From Clostridiaceae bacterium (GTDB taxonomy: Bacteria > Bacillota > Clostridia > UMGS1883 > JAAYMJ01), in the NCBI GenBank assembly GCA_012521455.1, contig JAAYMJ010000208.1, forward strand, positions 1-5,843: a stretch of 5,843 nucleotides of DNA, written 5' to 3'. The notes under the pieces are model-generated. The model did no database searches. It had not been told where the DNA came from and saw only the letters and a program-made list of their open reading frames with translations. Positions within the stretch are counted from its first letter, which is position 1. Every line of letters begins with the position of its first letter. Shown here piece after piece: positions 1 to 5,843 of this stretch. Both the position numbers and the translations under genes were made by a program.

Positions 1-1
1 A

Positions 2-1753
2 TACGGCGGCCGTCAGGAAGGCTGCCATGTGTCCCCGGGGGAACCCCAAAGCCAGATAGTGTTAACACTTGCAAAAAGCCTAAAGGAAAAGGGCTTAAAT
101 ACAATAATTTCAGCGGCTGATGAAACCAATGTGGACACCCAGCTAAAAAATATTTACGCCTTTTCCAAAGAAGCATTGGACGCAATCGGCAGGATTAACA
201 CCCATACCTACCACGGGACTAAAAAGGCTCAGCTTAGGGAAGTCGTTTCAATGAACAAAAAGGATTTGTGGATGAGCGAATCCGACGCCGCATACACCGC
301 AGGGGACAAAGCGGGTATAATGGGGGCGGCGTTGGGCTTGGCGGAAAAAATCAGCACCGACATGAACGAACTCATGCCTTCCGCATGGGTAATCTGGCAA
401 ATCATTGACCAGCACTTTGACGACACATTCTACACGCGCCGCAATTTCCACCCCGAATGGGGATACTGGGGCTGCGCGATTGCGGACCACTCAAAGGAAG
501 ATATAATCTTAACCAAAAAATACTACGCCTTCGGCCAATTCTCAAAATTCATAAGGCCGGGATATATTCAGGTAGAAACCAGCGACAAATACACCGTGGC
601 AGCGTACGACCCAGAAACCGGCGCTGTGGTATTGGTGGTTACAAACTTAAACTCCCAGGACTTGGACTACACCTTTGATTTATCAGGTTTTTCATATTTG
701 GGTACCAATGTTTCTGCGTACAGAACCAGCCTTGAAGAAAACTGGGCAAAACTTCCCTCCTTTGAAATTGACTCTAATCAGTTAAAAGTGAATATCAAGG
801 GAAATTCCATCACCAGCTTTGTGATTATGCCAAATATTTCAGGCAGGGAAGTTATAATCGGAAATGAAAAAGGGGCAAGCCTTGGCGCCTTCACCATTGA
901 AAAAGCGGACGGGGCATATAAAATTTTTGGCGAAAACAAAAAGGCCCTAAAGAGCGATTTAACATTCGGGGATTTTACCAACGACGACCTGTGGGAAATT
1001 TCCCCCAAAGAAGACGGGACATATGAAATAGTAAACGCCAAAACAAAAAAGGCGTTAACAAGCATTGAAAACTCCTTCTCCTATGAAGGAAACCTCACCC
1101 GCTTTAGGATAACATTAAATGAAAAACCCCTAAAGATTGAGCTTTCAGCCCCCAACAAACTAATCAGCGTGGGCGAAAAAATAAAAATTACTTCAAATGT
1201 TCCCGACTTAATTTTCACCGTATCCGATGATACAAAGGCAAAAATTGATGAGGCAGGTAATTTTGAGGCCCTCTCCGGCGGGGTGGTTACGGTGAAGGCC
1301 ACAAGCAAAAATGACCCTGATAATTATAAGACCCTTGATTTAACAATAATCGGCGACGGCTATGTGAGGTTTTACAACCGGGCATGTTTCGGGCTTTTGG
1401 ACGACCACTCCATTTTTGAAATTGACAAAGTCACAAATTCCCCCACAAGCTATTGGAAAATCATAAAAACACCCGACGGGTACGATTTGGTGGACAAAAA
1501 CGGGGATGTTTTATATGTGGAATATATCGAAGAAGACGATGTATACAAGCTAAAGAAGAAAAAATATGAAAAACCCCTCTCAGTCTTTGACCTTAAAGTA
1601 AACACCGACGGCTTTGTTTCAATAGTTGATAAGGCTTCAAACAAAGCAATCACCATGAGTTCTTTCGGGGCAAAGCGGCCGGTATATGTAATTAAGATGC
1701 TGGATTATCACGATGAAATAAACCAAAACTTCAGGATTTCCAACTTCAATTGA
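2..1753 (+). CDS. Glycoside hydrolase family 30 enzyme, endo-beta-1,6-galactanase-like, with trefoil-like and Ig-like C-terminal tail (5' partial)
   Basis: The reading frame is open from base 2, so the gene starts outside the window; 583 residues are visible. Residues 1-165 or so are the second half of a GH30 TIM barrel. They show a QEGCHVSPGE stretch typical of beta-1,6-galactanase-like members, an INTHTY strand, and LWMSES, whose Glu (codon 278-280, visible residue 93) fits the family nucleophile. The acid/base Glu should lie upstream, out of view. About 185-277 is the beta-sandwich that normally packs on GH30 barrels. The rest is not catalytic: a ricin/trefoil-like part (about 285-360), a bacterial Ig-like (BIG2-type) domain (about 377-453), and a second trefoil-like part to the end. 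Such tails usually bind carbohydrate or hold the enzyme at the surface, so secretion is inferred; any signal peptide would be upstream. Family assignment is firm; galactan specificity is likely but could differ (other beta-1,6-linked glycans). Confidence 0.85.
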   Translation, partial: YGGRQEGCHVSPGEPQSQIVLTLAKSLKEKGLNTIISAADETNVDTQLKNIYAFSKEALDAIGRINTHTYHGTKKAQLREVVSMNKKDLWMSESDAAYTAGDKAGIMGAALGLAEKISTDMNELMPSAWVIWQIIDQHFDDTFYTRRNFHPEWGYWGCAIADHSKEDIILTKKYYAFGQFSKFIRPGYIQVETSDKYTVAAYDPETGAVVLVVTNLNSQDLDYTFDLSGFSYLGTNVSAYRTSLEENWAKLPSFEIDSNQLKVNIKGNSITSFVIMPNISGREVIIGNEKGASLGAFTIEKADGAYKIFGENKKALKSDLTFGDFTNDDLWEISPKEDGTYEIVNAKTKKALTSIENSFSYEGNLTRFRITLNEKPLKIELSAPNKLISVGEKIKITSNVPDLIFTVSDDTKAKIDEAGNFEALSGGVVTVKATSKNDPDNYKTLDLTIIGDGYVRFYNRACFGLLDDHSIFEIDKVTNSPTSYWKIIKTPDGYDLVDKNGDVLYVEYIEEDDVYKLKKKKYEKPLSVFDLKVNTDGFVSIVDKASNKAITMSSFGAKRPVYVIKMLDYHDEINQNFRISNFN

Positions 1754-1799
1754 TATCTTCAATTTTTTACCTGTAAAAACCCCATAGCAAAAAAATAAG

Positions 1800-1832
1800 A
1801 TAAGGCGCGGTAAACCGCGCCTTATTTATTTG
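1800..1832 (+). terminator. Rho-independent terminator of the GH30 gene
   Basis: An inverted repeat with about 11 bp of GC-rich stem (arms TAAGGCGCGG and CCGCGCCTTA, core loop TAAA) is followed by TTTATTT and preceded by an A-run. It begins 46 bp after the GH30 stop codon. The T-run merges with the -35 box of the next promoter. The A-rich left flank means it could act weakly in the other direction, but no gene ends on that side. Confidence 0.88.
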
Positions 1833-1858
1833 ACAAAAAAACTTATCCATGTTAGAAT
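1830..1858 (+). promoter_or_regulatory. Sigma-A type promoter of the AraC-family regulator gene
   Basis: TTGACA (1830-1835) and TAGAAT (1853-1858) are separated by exactly 17 bp, a near-consensus housekeeping promoter. Transcription would start near 1865, giving a leader of about 58 nt before the ATG at 1923. The -35 box begins inside the T-run of the preceding terminator. No clear operator repeat is seen between the promoter and the gene. Confidence 0.8.
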
Positions 1859-1910
1859 TTATTTATTAACCAAACTAAAAAAGTCAAATATTGAAGATAC
1901 AAAAAATTTT

Positions 1911-1916
1911 GAGGGG
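1911..1916 (+). promoter_or_regulatory. Ribosome-binding site deciding the regulator start
   Basis: GAGGGG lies 6 nt before the ATG at 1923. It selects that ATG over the in-frame TTG at 1830, which is part of the -35 box and would lie upstream of the transcript start. Confidence 0.85.
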
Positions 1917-1922
1917 TTCTTT

Positions 1923-3953
1923 ATGAGCTTTTGGAAAAAGGAAAAATCACATATACTAAGGCCGTTTTTAGTTTTATATATAGGGGCAATCCTTATTCCC
2001 ACCTTAATTTGCACCCTTGTTTATTTTGGCGCGAGAAAAGATACGGCAAAATACTCGGAAAGGGAAATCTTTTATGTAAAAAAGTCCATTGATGAACTTT
2101 TGGACAGGGCGGATAAAATTTCCCAAATATACACAAATTTTGAAGACAGGCAGCAAAGCACAAGTTTTATAAAAGGGGAGCGTGACAAAGGCTATTATAA
2201 CATTTTTGTCCTGTCCCCCATACAAAGCGCAATATTAAACGATTTAACAAAAGATGAGGATAAAACCCTTTATAACTTCTTAATTGAAAACTTTTTAAAC
2301 TATAAGGACTCAAACCTTTACCCGTATAAGGGCAATAAAGCCATATATTTTAAAACAATATCCCCCCATGAGGGGCTGGCGTTTATCATTGACTTTGAGA
2401 GCCTAATCTTAAATAAAAATATTGTGCTTATAAAAACAAATAACGGAAACATCTATCAAAAAGGTGAAGGCATTGATGAAAAAGCCCCGAAAAGCGGCTA
2501 TATAACCCATGAAGGCCCCACTTACACCATTGTTATAAACAGGCTAAACAAAAATTACTACGCCACAAGCCTTTACATTTTCGGCATGTTTATAACATTA
2601 ATATTTGCGCTGTTTTCAATAAGATATATACTAAGTAAATACTTCTCACCCATTATTGAAATCACAAAAAAGCTTTCAGGAAAGCATAAGATTGCGGGCA
2701 TTTCAAACATAAATGAAGCAATATCAAACTTTGACAGGCAAATTAAAACCAACCAGAATATACAAAAAAACAGCTTTCTTCTTAGGGCATTAAACGGAAA
2801 ACTTGACTCTGACTTTTTTTGCGGGCTTAAAAACTTTGACATTCATTTTACTTCTGAGGATTTCTGCGTGGTGCTAATTAAAATTGAAGAATATTCGAAC
2901 TTGTTTTTCGAGCAGGAAAAAACCAGTGAAAGCCAGCTTGAAATCGTGCAGTTTATAATTACAAACGTTATGAGCGAACTTTTTGGCGAAAGGTTTACAC
3001 TTACCTATGCCGAATCCAACGACATGATAATTTATATCCTGAACATAGGGGAAAATACCCCTGATTTAGCTAATATTTTAGAAGGGATTGCCGCAAAGGG
3101 CAAAAACTTTATCGAAAAGGAATTCGGGCTTTTAATTTCCATCGCCATCAGCCAAAGCCACCCCGGCTATGAAGGCTTGCTTACGGCTTATAAGGAAGTA
3201 TTGTCAATATATGAAAAAGGTCATGTTTTAGGGCAAAAAGGCTATGTTGAAACTTTCAGCCAAACAAATGTCAAAAACGTCATCTCAGGATATAACACCT
3301 CCTATGAAGAGCAGCAGTTTGCAAACTGCCTTAAAGTGGGGGATTATGAAAAGGCAAGAAGGATTTTAAACGAGATATTTGAAAACCACTTCCTTCAAAG
3401 CGTTCAAACCATTCAAATGATAAAAAGCAGGATGATTGGCCTTATTAATACCATGATTAATGTAATAGGCGGCATGAACATTGACAACAAAGACGCCTTT
3501 ATGGAAGAAATAAATCTGGTAGAACGGCTTTTTAAATGCGAAACGGTGATAGAGCTTCAAAATGAAATGAACGCGTTAATATGTGAGTTGGAAGTATATG
3601 TCAGGGATAAAGTGCAGAACAACAGTAATAAAATAAAAGACGAAATAACAAAATATATTCAGGAAAACTATAAAAACCACGATTTAAGCGTGGCAAAAAT
3701 CGCCGATGAATTTAACATGAATGCTTCTTACCTCTCAAAATTCTTTAAAAAGCATGTTGGGGAAGGGCTTCTAAATTACATTCACACAATTAGGATTGAA
3801 AAGAGCAAAAAGCTTTTGGAAGATGACAATTTAAGCATCAAGGAAATTGCCGATATGGTGGGCTTTTACAACTCCGACGCATATATCAGGACGTTTAAAA
3901 AAATCATAGGCATTACCCCCGGCAAATATCGGGAAATTAATAAAAAAAGCTGA
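1923..3953 (+). CDS. Membrane-anchored AraC/YesN-like transcriptional regulator
   Basis: A 676-residue one-component regulator expected to sense an extracellular signal and bind DNA in the cytoplasm. The start at 1923 has a good GAGGGG site; the open frame continues 31 codons upstream to a TTG, but that lies in the promoter. Residues 12-36 form a first membrane helix, about 38-216 an extracellular sensor segment, and about 217-237 (LYIFGMFITLIFALFSIRYIL) a second helix. A HAMP-like stretch (SPIIEITKKL) follows, then a degenerate GGDEF-like middle region (about 314-435) as found in this regulator class, with no GGDEF signature visible. The C-terminal 105 residues are an AraC-type double helix-turn-helix: first helix pair around LSVAKIADEFNMNASYLSKF, second around LSIKEIADMVGF, with the family ending FKKIIGITPGKYR. 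It is flanked by GH30 and GH78 hydrolase genes, so control of sugar-polymer use is likely, but the ligand and targets are not visible. It has its own promoter; no terminator is seen after it. Confidence 0.9.
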   Translation: MSFWKKEKSHILRPFLVLYIGAILIPTLICTLVYFGARKDTAKYSEREIFYVKKSIDELLDRADKISQIYTNFEDRQQSTSFIKGERDKGYYNIFVLSPIQSAILNDLTKDEDKTLYNFLIENFLNYKDSNLYPYKGNKAIYFKTISPHEGLAFIIDFESLILNKNIVLIKTNNGNIYQKGEGIDEKAPKSGYITHEGPTYTIVINRLNKNYYATSLYIFGMFITLIFALFSIRYILSKYFSPIIEITKKLSGKHKIAGISNINEAISNFDRQIKTNQNIQKNSFLLRALNGKLDSDFFCGLKNFDIHFTSEDFCVVLIKIEEYSNLFFEQEKTSESQLEIVQFIITNVMSELFGERFTLTYAESNDMIIYILNIGENTPDLANILEGIAAKGKNFIEKEFGLLISIAISQSHPGYEGLLTAYKEVLSIYEKGHVLGQKGYVETFSQTNVKNVISGYNTSYEEQQFANCLKVGDYEKARRILNEIFENHFLQSVQTIQMIKSRMIGLINTMINVIGGMNIDNKDAFMEEINLVERLFKCETVIELQNEMNALICELEVYVRDKVQNNSNKIKDEITKYIQENYKNHDLSVAKIADEFNMNASYLSKFFKKHVGEGLLNYIHTIRIEKSKKLLEDDNLSIKEIADMVGFYNSDAYIRTFKKIIGITPGKYREINKKS

Positions 3954-3962
3954 AAAAAACTA

Positions 3963-3991
3963 TTGACAATTAAGTTAAGTTATACTATAAT
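3963..3991 (+). promoter_or_regulatory. Perfect consensus promoter of the tRNA cluster
   Basis: TTGACA (3963-3968) and TATAAT (3986-3991) are 17 bp apart, a full match to the housekeeping sigma consensus as expected for stable RNA. The transcript should begin near 3998, leaving a leader of about 25 nt before tRNA-Met. That leader can fold into a small hairpin (CGCG at 4001-4004 with CGCG at 4016-4019). The -35 box begins 9 bp after the regulator stop codon. Confidence 0.92.
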
Positions 3992-4023
3992 CTATCGTGT
4001 CGCGTTTGAAGAAAGCGCGCTGC

Positions 4024-4100
4024 GGCGGCGTAGCTCAGTTGGCCAGAGCAAACGGTTCATACCCGTTCGGTCGGTGGTTCGAATCCACTCGCCGCTACCA
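4024..4100 (+). tRNA. tRNA-Met (CAT), elongator
   Basis: A 77-nt cloverleaf with encoded CCA. The acceptor arms GGCGGCG and CGCCGCT pair with a G-U at the end. The D arm GCTC/GAGC, anticodon stem AACGG/CCGTT with loop TTCATAC (anticodon 4058-4060), and T arm GGTGG-TTCGAAT-CCACT all fit. The anticodon stem lacks the three G-C pairs of initiator tRNA, and the acceptor end is paired, so this is not initiator. It closely resembles known Firmicutes elongator tRNA-Met; a lysidine-modified tRNA-Ile2 is the less likely alternative. First gene of a three-tRNA transcript. Confidence 0.95.
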
Positions 4101-4105
4101 TTTTC

Positions 4106-4180
4106 GGCCCATTGGTCAAGTGGTTAAGACACCGCCCTTTCACGGCGGTAACGGGGGTTCGAATCCCCCATGGGTCACCA
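4106..4180 (+). tRNA. tRNA-Glu (TTC)
   Basis: A 75-nt cloverleaf with encoded CCA. The acceptor arms GGCCCAT and ATGGGTC pair (one G-U). The anticodon stem CCGCC/GGCGG carries loop CTTTCAC with anticodon TTC at 4139-4141. The T arm GGGGG-TTCGAAT-CCCCC is complete. It starts 5 bp after tRNA-Met and lacks a promoter of its own, so it is co-transcribed. Confidence 0.96.
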
Positions 4181-4183
4181 TAT

Positions 4184-4259
4184 GGGAGCATAGCTCAGCT
4201 GGGAGAGCATCTGCCTTACAAGCAGAGGGTCATAGGTTCGAGCCCTGTTGCTCCCACCA
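4184..4259 (+). tRNA. tRNA-Val (TAC)
   Basis: A 76-nt cloverleaf with encoded CCA. The acceptor arms GGGAGCA and TGCTCCC pair fully. The anticodon stem TCTGC/GCAGA carries loop CTTACAA with anticodon TAC at 4217-4219. The T arm ATAGG-TTCGAGC-CCTGT contains one T-G pair. It is 3 bp after tRNA-Glu and is the last gene of the cluster. Confidence 0.96.
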
Positions 4260-4266
4260 TAAAAAG

Positions 4267-4310
4267 CACGGCTGATTAGACGCAAGGTCGGTTGGCTGTG
4301 TTTTATTTTT
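4267..4310 (+). terminator. Possible first terminator after the tRNA cluster
   Basis: CACGGCTGATT (4267-4277) can pair with GGTTGGCTGTG (4290-4300) over 11 positions if several G-U pairs are allowed, with a 12-nt loop, and TTTTATTTTT follows at once. Placement 7 bp after tRNA-Val fits a terminator or a 3' processing hairpin. The many wobble pairs make it weaker than the second hairpin downstream. Confidence 0.45.
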
Positions 4311-4332
4311 CACTAAAAAACATAGCAAATAT

Positions 4333-4368
4333 ACCGGCTTTTAAAAAGGGCCGGTTTTTTTGTTTTTT
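4333..4368 (+). terminator. Rho-independent terminator of the tRNA cluster
   Basis: ACCGGC (4333-4338) pairs with GCCGGT (4350-4355). The A/T-rich interior extends the stem with two T-G and two T-A pairs to a 3-nt loop. A long T-run broken by one G follows (4355-4368). It is the strongest terminator downstream of the tRNAs and would end any read-through from the first hairpin. Confidence 0.85.
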
Positions 4369-4736
4369 AAAAAATGCGCATACAAAGGCGCGCGCAATAT
4401 ATTTTTTGTCATGCTTTTTTTACACCAAAAAAATTTATCCTTCCCGCTTTAAAATAGATATTGGTTAAATTGCAATTTGTCTACTTATTAAATATATAAC
4501 CTATAACAAAAGCAATTTTAAAACATAAGCCCCGCATTTGCCTATATGAAACCCCCATTTGTTCTTACCCGCTTATCTTTCGCAAACTCCGCAAACCCTT
4601 TATTGAAATTTTATATCTTATAAAAACAATACCTCCTGTGAAGTCTTATTCCCTACAGGAGGCGTTTATTTTATTTGCTTGCTTTATTTTTAATGGTTAT
4701 AATGTGCGGACTTTCCCCGCGGTTAAAAACTTTAAA
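4369..4736. other. Gene-free part of the convergent intergenic region
   Basis: This AT-rich stretch separates the rightward tRNA cluster from the leftward rhamnosidase gene. I see no convincing gene: short open frames (for example 4546-4623, 25 codons) lack a ribosome-binding site. It holds a GC-rich alternating GGCGCGCGC run (about 4387-4395), a weak promoter-like pair on the plus strand (TTGCAA at 4470-4475 and TATATA at 4493-4498, 17 bp apart), and the hairpin at 4632-4662. All of these are weak, and the region may be plain spacer. Confidence 0.5.
4632..4662. repeat. Inverted repeat pairing CCTCCTGT with ACAGGAGG
   Basis: Eight perfect pairs plus a possible G-U close a 13-nt loop. Both flanks are T-rich in their own direction (GTTTATTTTATTTG after it on plus, ATTGTTTTTATAA after it on minus), so it could be a two-way terminator between the convergent units. 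Its arms match a Shine-Dalgarno and an anti-Shine-Dalgarno sequence, which may be coincidence. The large loop makes it a modest terminator. Confidence 0.55.
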
Positions 4737-4787
4737 ATGCGGCCTTTTTTGCGTGTATCAAGCATTTATCACGCTTAAAAACCGCAT
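4725..4787 (-). terminator. Possible terminator of the rhamnosidase gene
   Basis: On the minus strand, ATGCGG-TTTTT, a two-base bulge and GCGTG pair across a 14-nt loop with CACGC-AAAAA and, after a bulge, CCGCAT; then TTTTAAAGTTTTT follows. It begins about 40 bp after the stop codon of the leftward gene. The bulges and broken T-run keep this tentative. Confidence 0.45.
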
Positions 4788-4826
4788 ATAAAACTAACGA
4801 TTTTAGCGCGCTTTTTTATAACCTCT

Positions 4827-5843
4827 TTAAATGGCTAAATACCCTTCCTTGTATGAAATGTGCAATTTCCCGCCTTCTTCGTAAAACACATATCCCCCGC
4901 TTTTTAAACTAAATTCCAATACTTCCGTATCATTGTGTTTTGTAAGCCCGATAAAGCTTACCCCGTAAATGCTTTGAGCGGGTACTAAATCTTTTGGCAA
5001 ATACAAAGCCGCGTATGTGTTTGCGGGAATTTCCACGCTTAAGTATTTTAGTTTTTTGTCCCGTGTTTTCCATTCCACCGAAATATCCCCGTAATATGAC
5101 TGATAGGTGCAGTTTACATAATTTATCCTTTCCTCGCTATTGTATTTATCCGATGTGTCAAACTGAGGCATTAGCTTAATATGGCAAAACCCCGGGTTTT
5201 TTTCATCATATGAAATTCCCGCCATATAGCGGTACATCCACTCAATAACCGCGCCATAGGCATAGTGGTTAAAAGAATTCATCTCACAATCCCCAAAGCC
5301 CGCCTGCGAATAGGAGTCCCACCTTTCCCACACGGTGGTAGCCCCCATTTTAACCTCATAAAGCCAGGATGGGATTTCATCCTGAAGCAGCAAATCATAT
5401 GAAACATCTGAAAACCCCACATCCGAAAGGACGGGCGCAATAATATTTGTTCCCAAAAAACCGGTGGATAAGGTGTTTTTGCCAAATTTTGCCCTGATAC
5501 TTCCCGCTTTCGGGTTTTCATTTTTTATGTTTTTTACAAGTAAATCAACCAAAGCCTTTTTCATTTCCTCATCTTTATAAAACCCAAGCTTTAACATCCA
5601 CAAAAGCGCAGTTTGCGAATTGTCTTCCCAAACACCGCCTTTAAGCTCCCATTGGAACTGATACCCTTTATTCCCCTCACCCGATTTAACGGTTAAATTA
5701 TTGTCTGAAAAATCCACATAAGTATCCAAAAATTTAGCTTTAATATCCTCAAATTTCTGGCCGTATTCTTTCTTTCGCGCCTTATCCCCCAGAATATCCG
5801 AAATCCTCGCCATAAGTTTTGTGACATAAGCATAGTATAAATC
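4827..5843 (-). CDS. Alpha-L-rhamnosidase, glycoside hydrolase family 78 (C-terminal part)
   Basis: This enzyme family removes terminal alpha-L-rhamnose from plant glycans and glycosides. The frame stays open to the right edge, so the ATG at 5813 is internal and the true start lies outside; 338 residues are visible, roughly the last third of a usual GH78 protein. The visible part holds the end of the (alpha/alpha)6 barrel, with TGFLGTNIIAPVLSD, PSWLYEVKMGATTVWERWD and MNSFNHYAYGAVIEWMYRY, all strong GH78 landmarks. The Glu of WERWD (codon 5325-5327) fits the position I recall for the family's general base; the acid Glu should be upstream, off the window. About the last 120 residues form the C-terminal beta-sandwich, ending with the usual SGGYVF strand. 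The stop is TAA at 4829-4827. Orientation is opposite to the other genes, so it is a separate unit. Whether it is secreted cannot be judged, as the N-terminus is missing. Confidence 0.93.
   Translation of the reverse strand, partial: DLYYAYVTKLMARISDILGDKARKKEYGQKFEDIKAKFLDTYVDFSDNNLTVKSGEGNKGYQFQWELKGGVWEDNSQTALLWMLKLGFYKDEEMKKALVDLLVKNIKNENPKAGSIRAKFGKNTLSTGFLGTNIIAPVLSDVGFSDVSYDLLLQDEIPSWLYEVKMGATTVWERWDSYSQAGFGDCEMNSFNHYAYGAVIEWMYRYMAGISYDEKNPGFCHIKLMPQFDTSDKYNSEERINYVNCTYQSYYGDISVEWKTRDKKLKYLSVEIPANTYAALYLPKDLVPAQSIYGVSFIGLTKHNDTEVLEFSLKSGGYVFYEEGGKLHISYKEGYLAI

Noticed and set aside
29..31. GTG as the start of the GH30 gene
   Set aside because: The frame is open upstream to the window edge and the residues before it (QEGCH) belong to the conserved GH30 barrel.
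1830..1922. Upstream TTG start extending the regulator by 31 residues
   Set aside because: The TTG is part of the -35 box and lies upstream of the expected transcript start; the ATG at 1923 has a strong ribosome-binding site.
4024..4100. Initiator tRNA-fMet
   Set aside because: The anticodon stem lacks the three consecutive G-C pairs and the acceptor end is paired, unlike initiators.
4184..4259. tRNA-Val 3' end as an integration site for a mobile element
   Set aside because: No integrase gene and no repeat of the tRNA 3' end was seen in the window.
3997..4275. 92-codon open frame across the tRNA cluster
   Set aside because: It is a translation of three tRNA genes; phrases such as GGVAQLARA and SSAGRASALQAEGHRFEPC are well-known artefacts of tRNA sequence.
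4546..4623. 25-codon plus-strand open frame (MKPPFVLTRLS...)
   Set aside because: No ribosome-binding site precedes it and no known leader peptide pattern is visible.
4693..4791. 32-codon plus-strand open frame with three cysteines
   Set aside because: The only AGGAGG is about 30 bp upstream, too far to serve it, and the frame overlaps the bulged hairpin; no recognisable peptide.
1..5843. CRISPR array, insertion sequence or toxin-antitoxin pair
   Set aside because: No regularly spaced repeats, transposase motifs or paired small genes were seen.

Overview
The window looks like a piece of chromosome from a low-GC, Gram-positive anaerobe, probably a plant-polysaccharide-degrading or gut-type Clostridia relative. 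This is inferred from AT-rich sequence, A-rich codons, a strong GAGGGG ribosome-binding site, consensus sigma-A style promoters, CCA-encoding tRNAs, and a two-membrane-segment AraC-type regulator of the kind common in Clostridia and Paenibacillus. No taxonomic marker is present, so the lineage is only a guess.

Layout, left to right. (1) 2-1753 (+) is the 3' part of a large secreted-type glycoside hydrolase of family 30, most like endo-beta-1,6-galactanases. It has a long tail of trefoil-like and Ig-like segments, and its first part lies outside the window. (2) A compact rho-independent terminator at about 1800-1830 runs directly into the promoter of the next gene. (3) 1923-3953 (+) encodes a 676-residue membrane-anchored AraC/YesN-like regulator. 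Its start is set by the GAGGGG site and by a promoter that lies upstream of this ATG. (4) A consensus promoter (TTGACA-N17-TATAAT, 3963-3991) drives a three-gene tRNA cluster, Met(CAT)-Glu(TTC)-Val(TAC), 4024-4259, followed by one or two hairpin terminators. (5) 4260-4826 is a gene-free convergent region with hairpins, a weak promoter-like pair and no convincing gene. (6) 4827-5843 (-) is the C-terminal third of a family 78 alpha-L-rhamnosidase whose start lies beyond the right edge.

The two hydrolases and the regulator suggest a carbohydrate-use locus aimed at a substrate with both galactan and rhamnose, such as arabinogalactan or pectic rhamnogalacturonan side chains. The regulator may sense an extracellular sugar signal and control neighbouring hydrolase genes; this comes from context, not from any binding site seen here. 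The tRNA cluster is a housekeeping unit lodged between the regulator and the rhamnosidase.

I found no clearly novel system. The points most worth a second look are the unusual C-terminal tail of the GH30 enzyme, the terminator/promoter overlap at about 1830, the missing terminator between the regulator and the tRNA operon, and a structured element in the convergent intergenic region that pairs an anti-Shine-Dalgarno-like strand with a Shine-Dalgarno-like strand.
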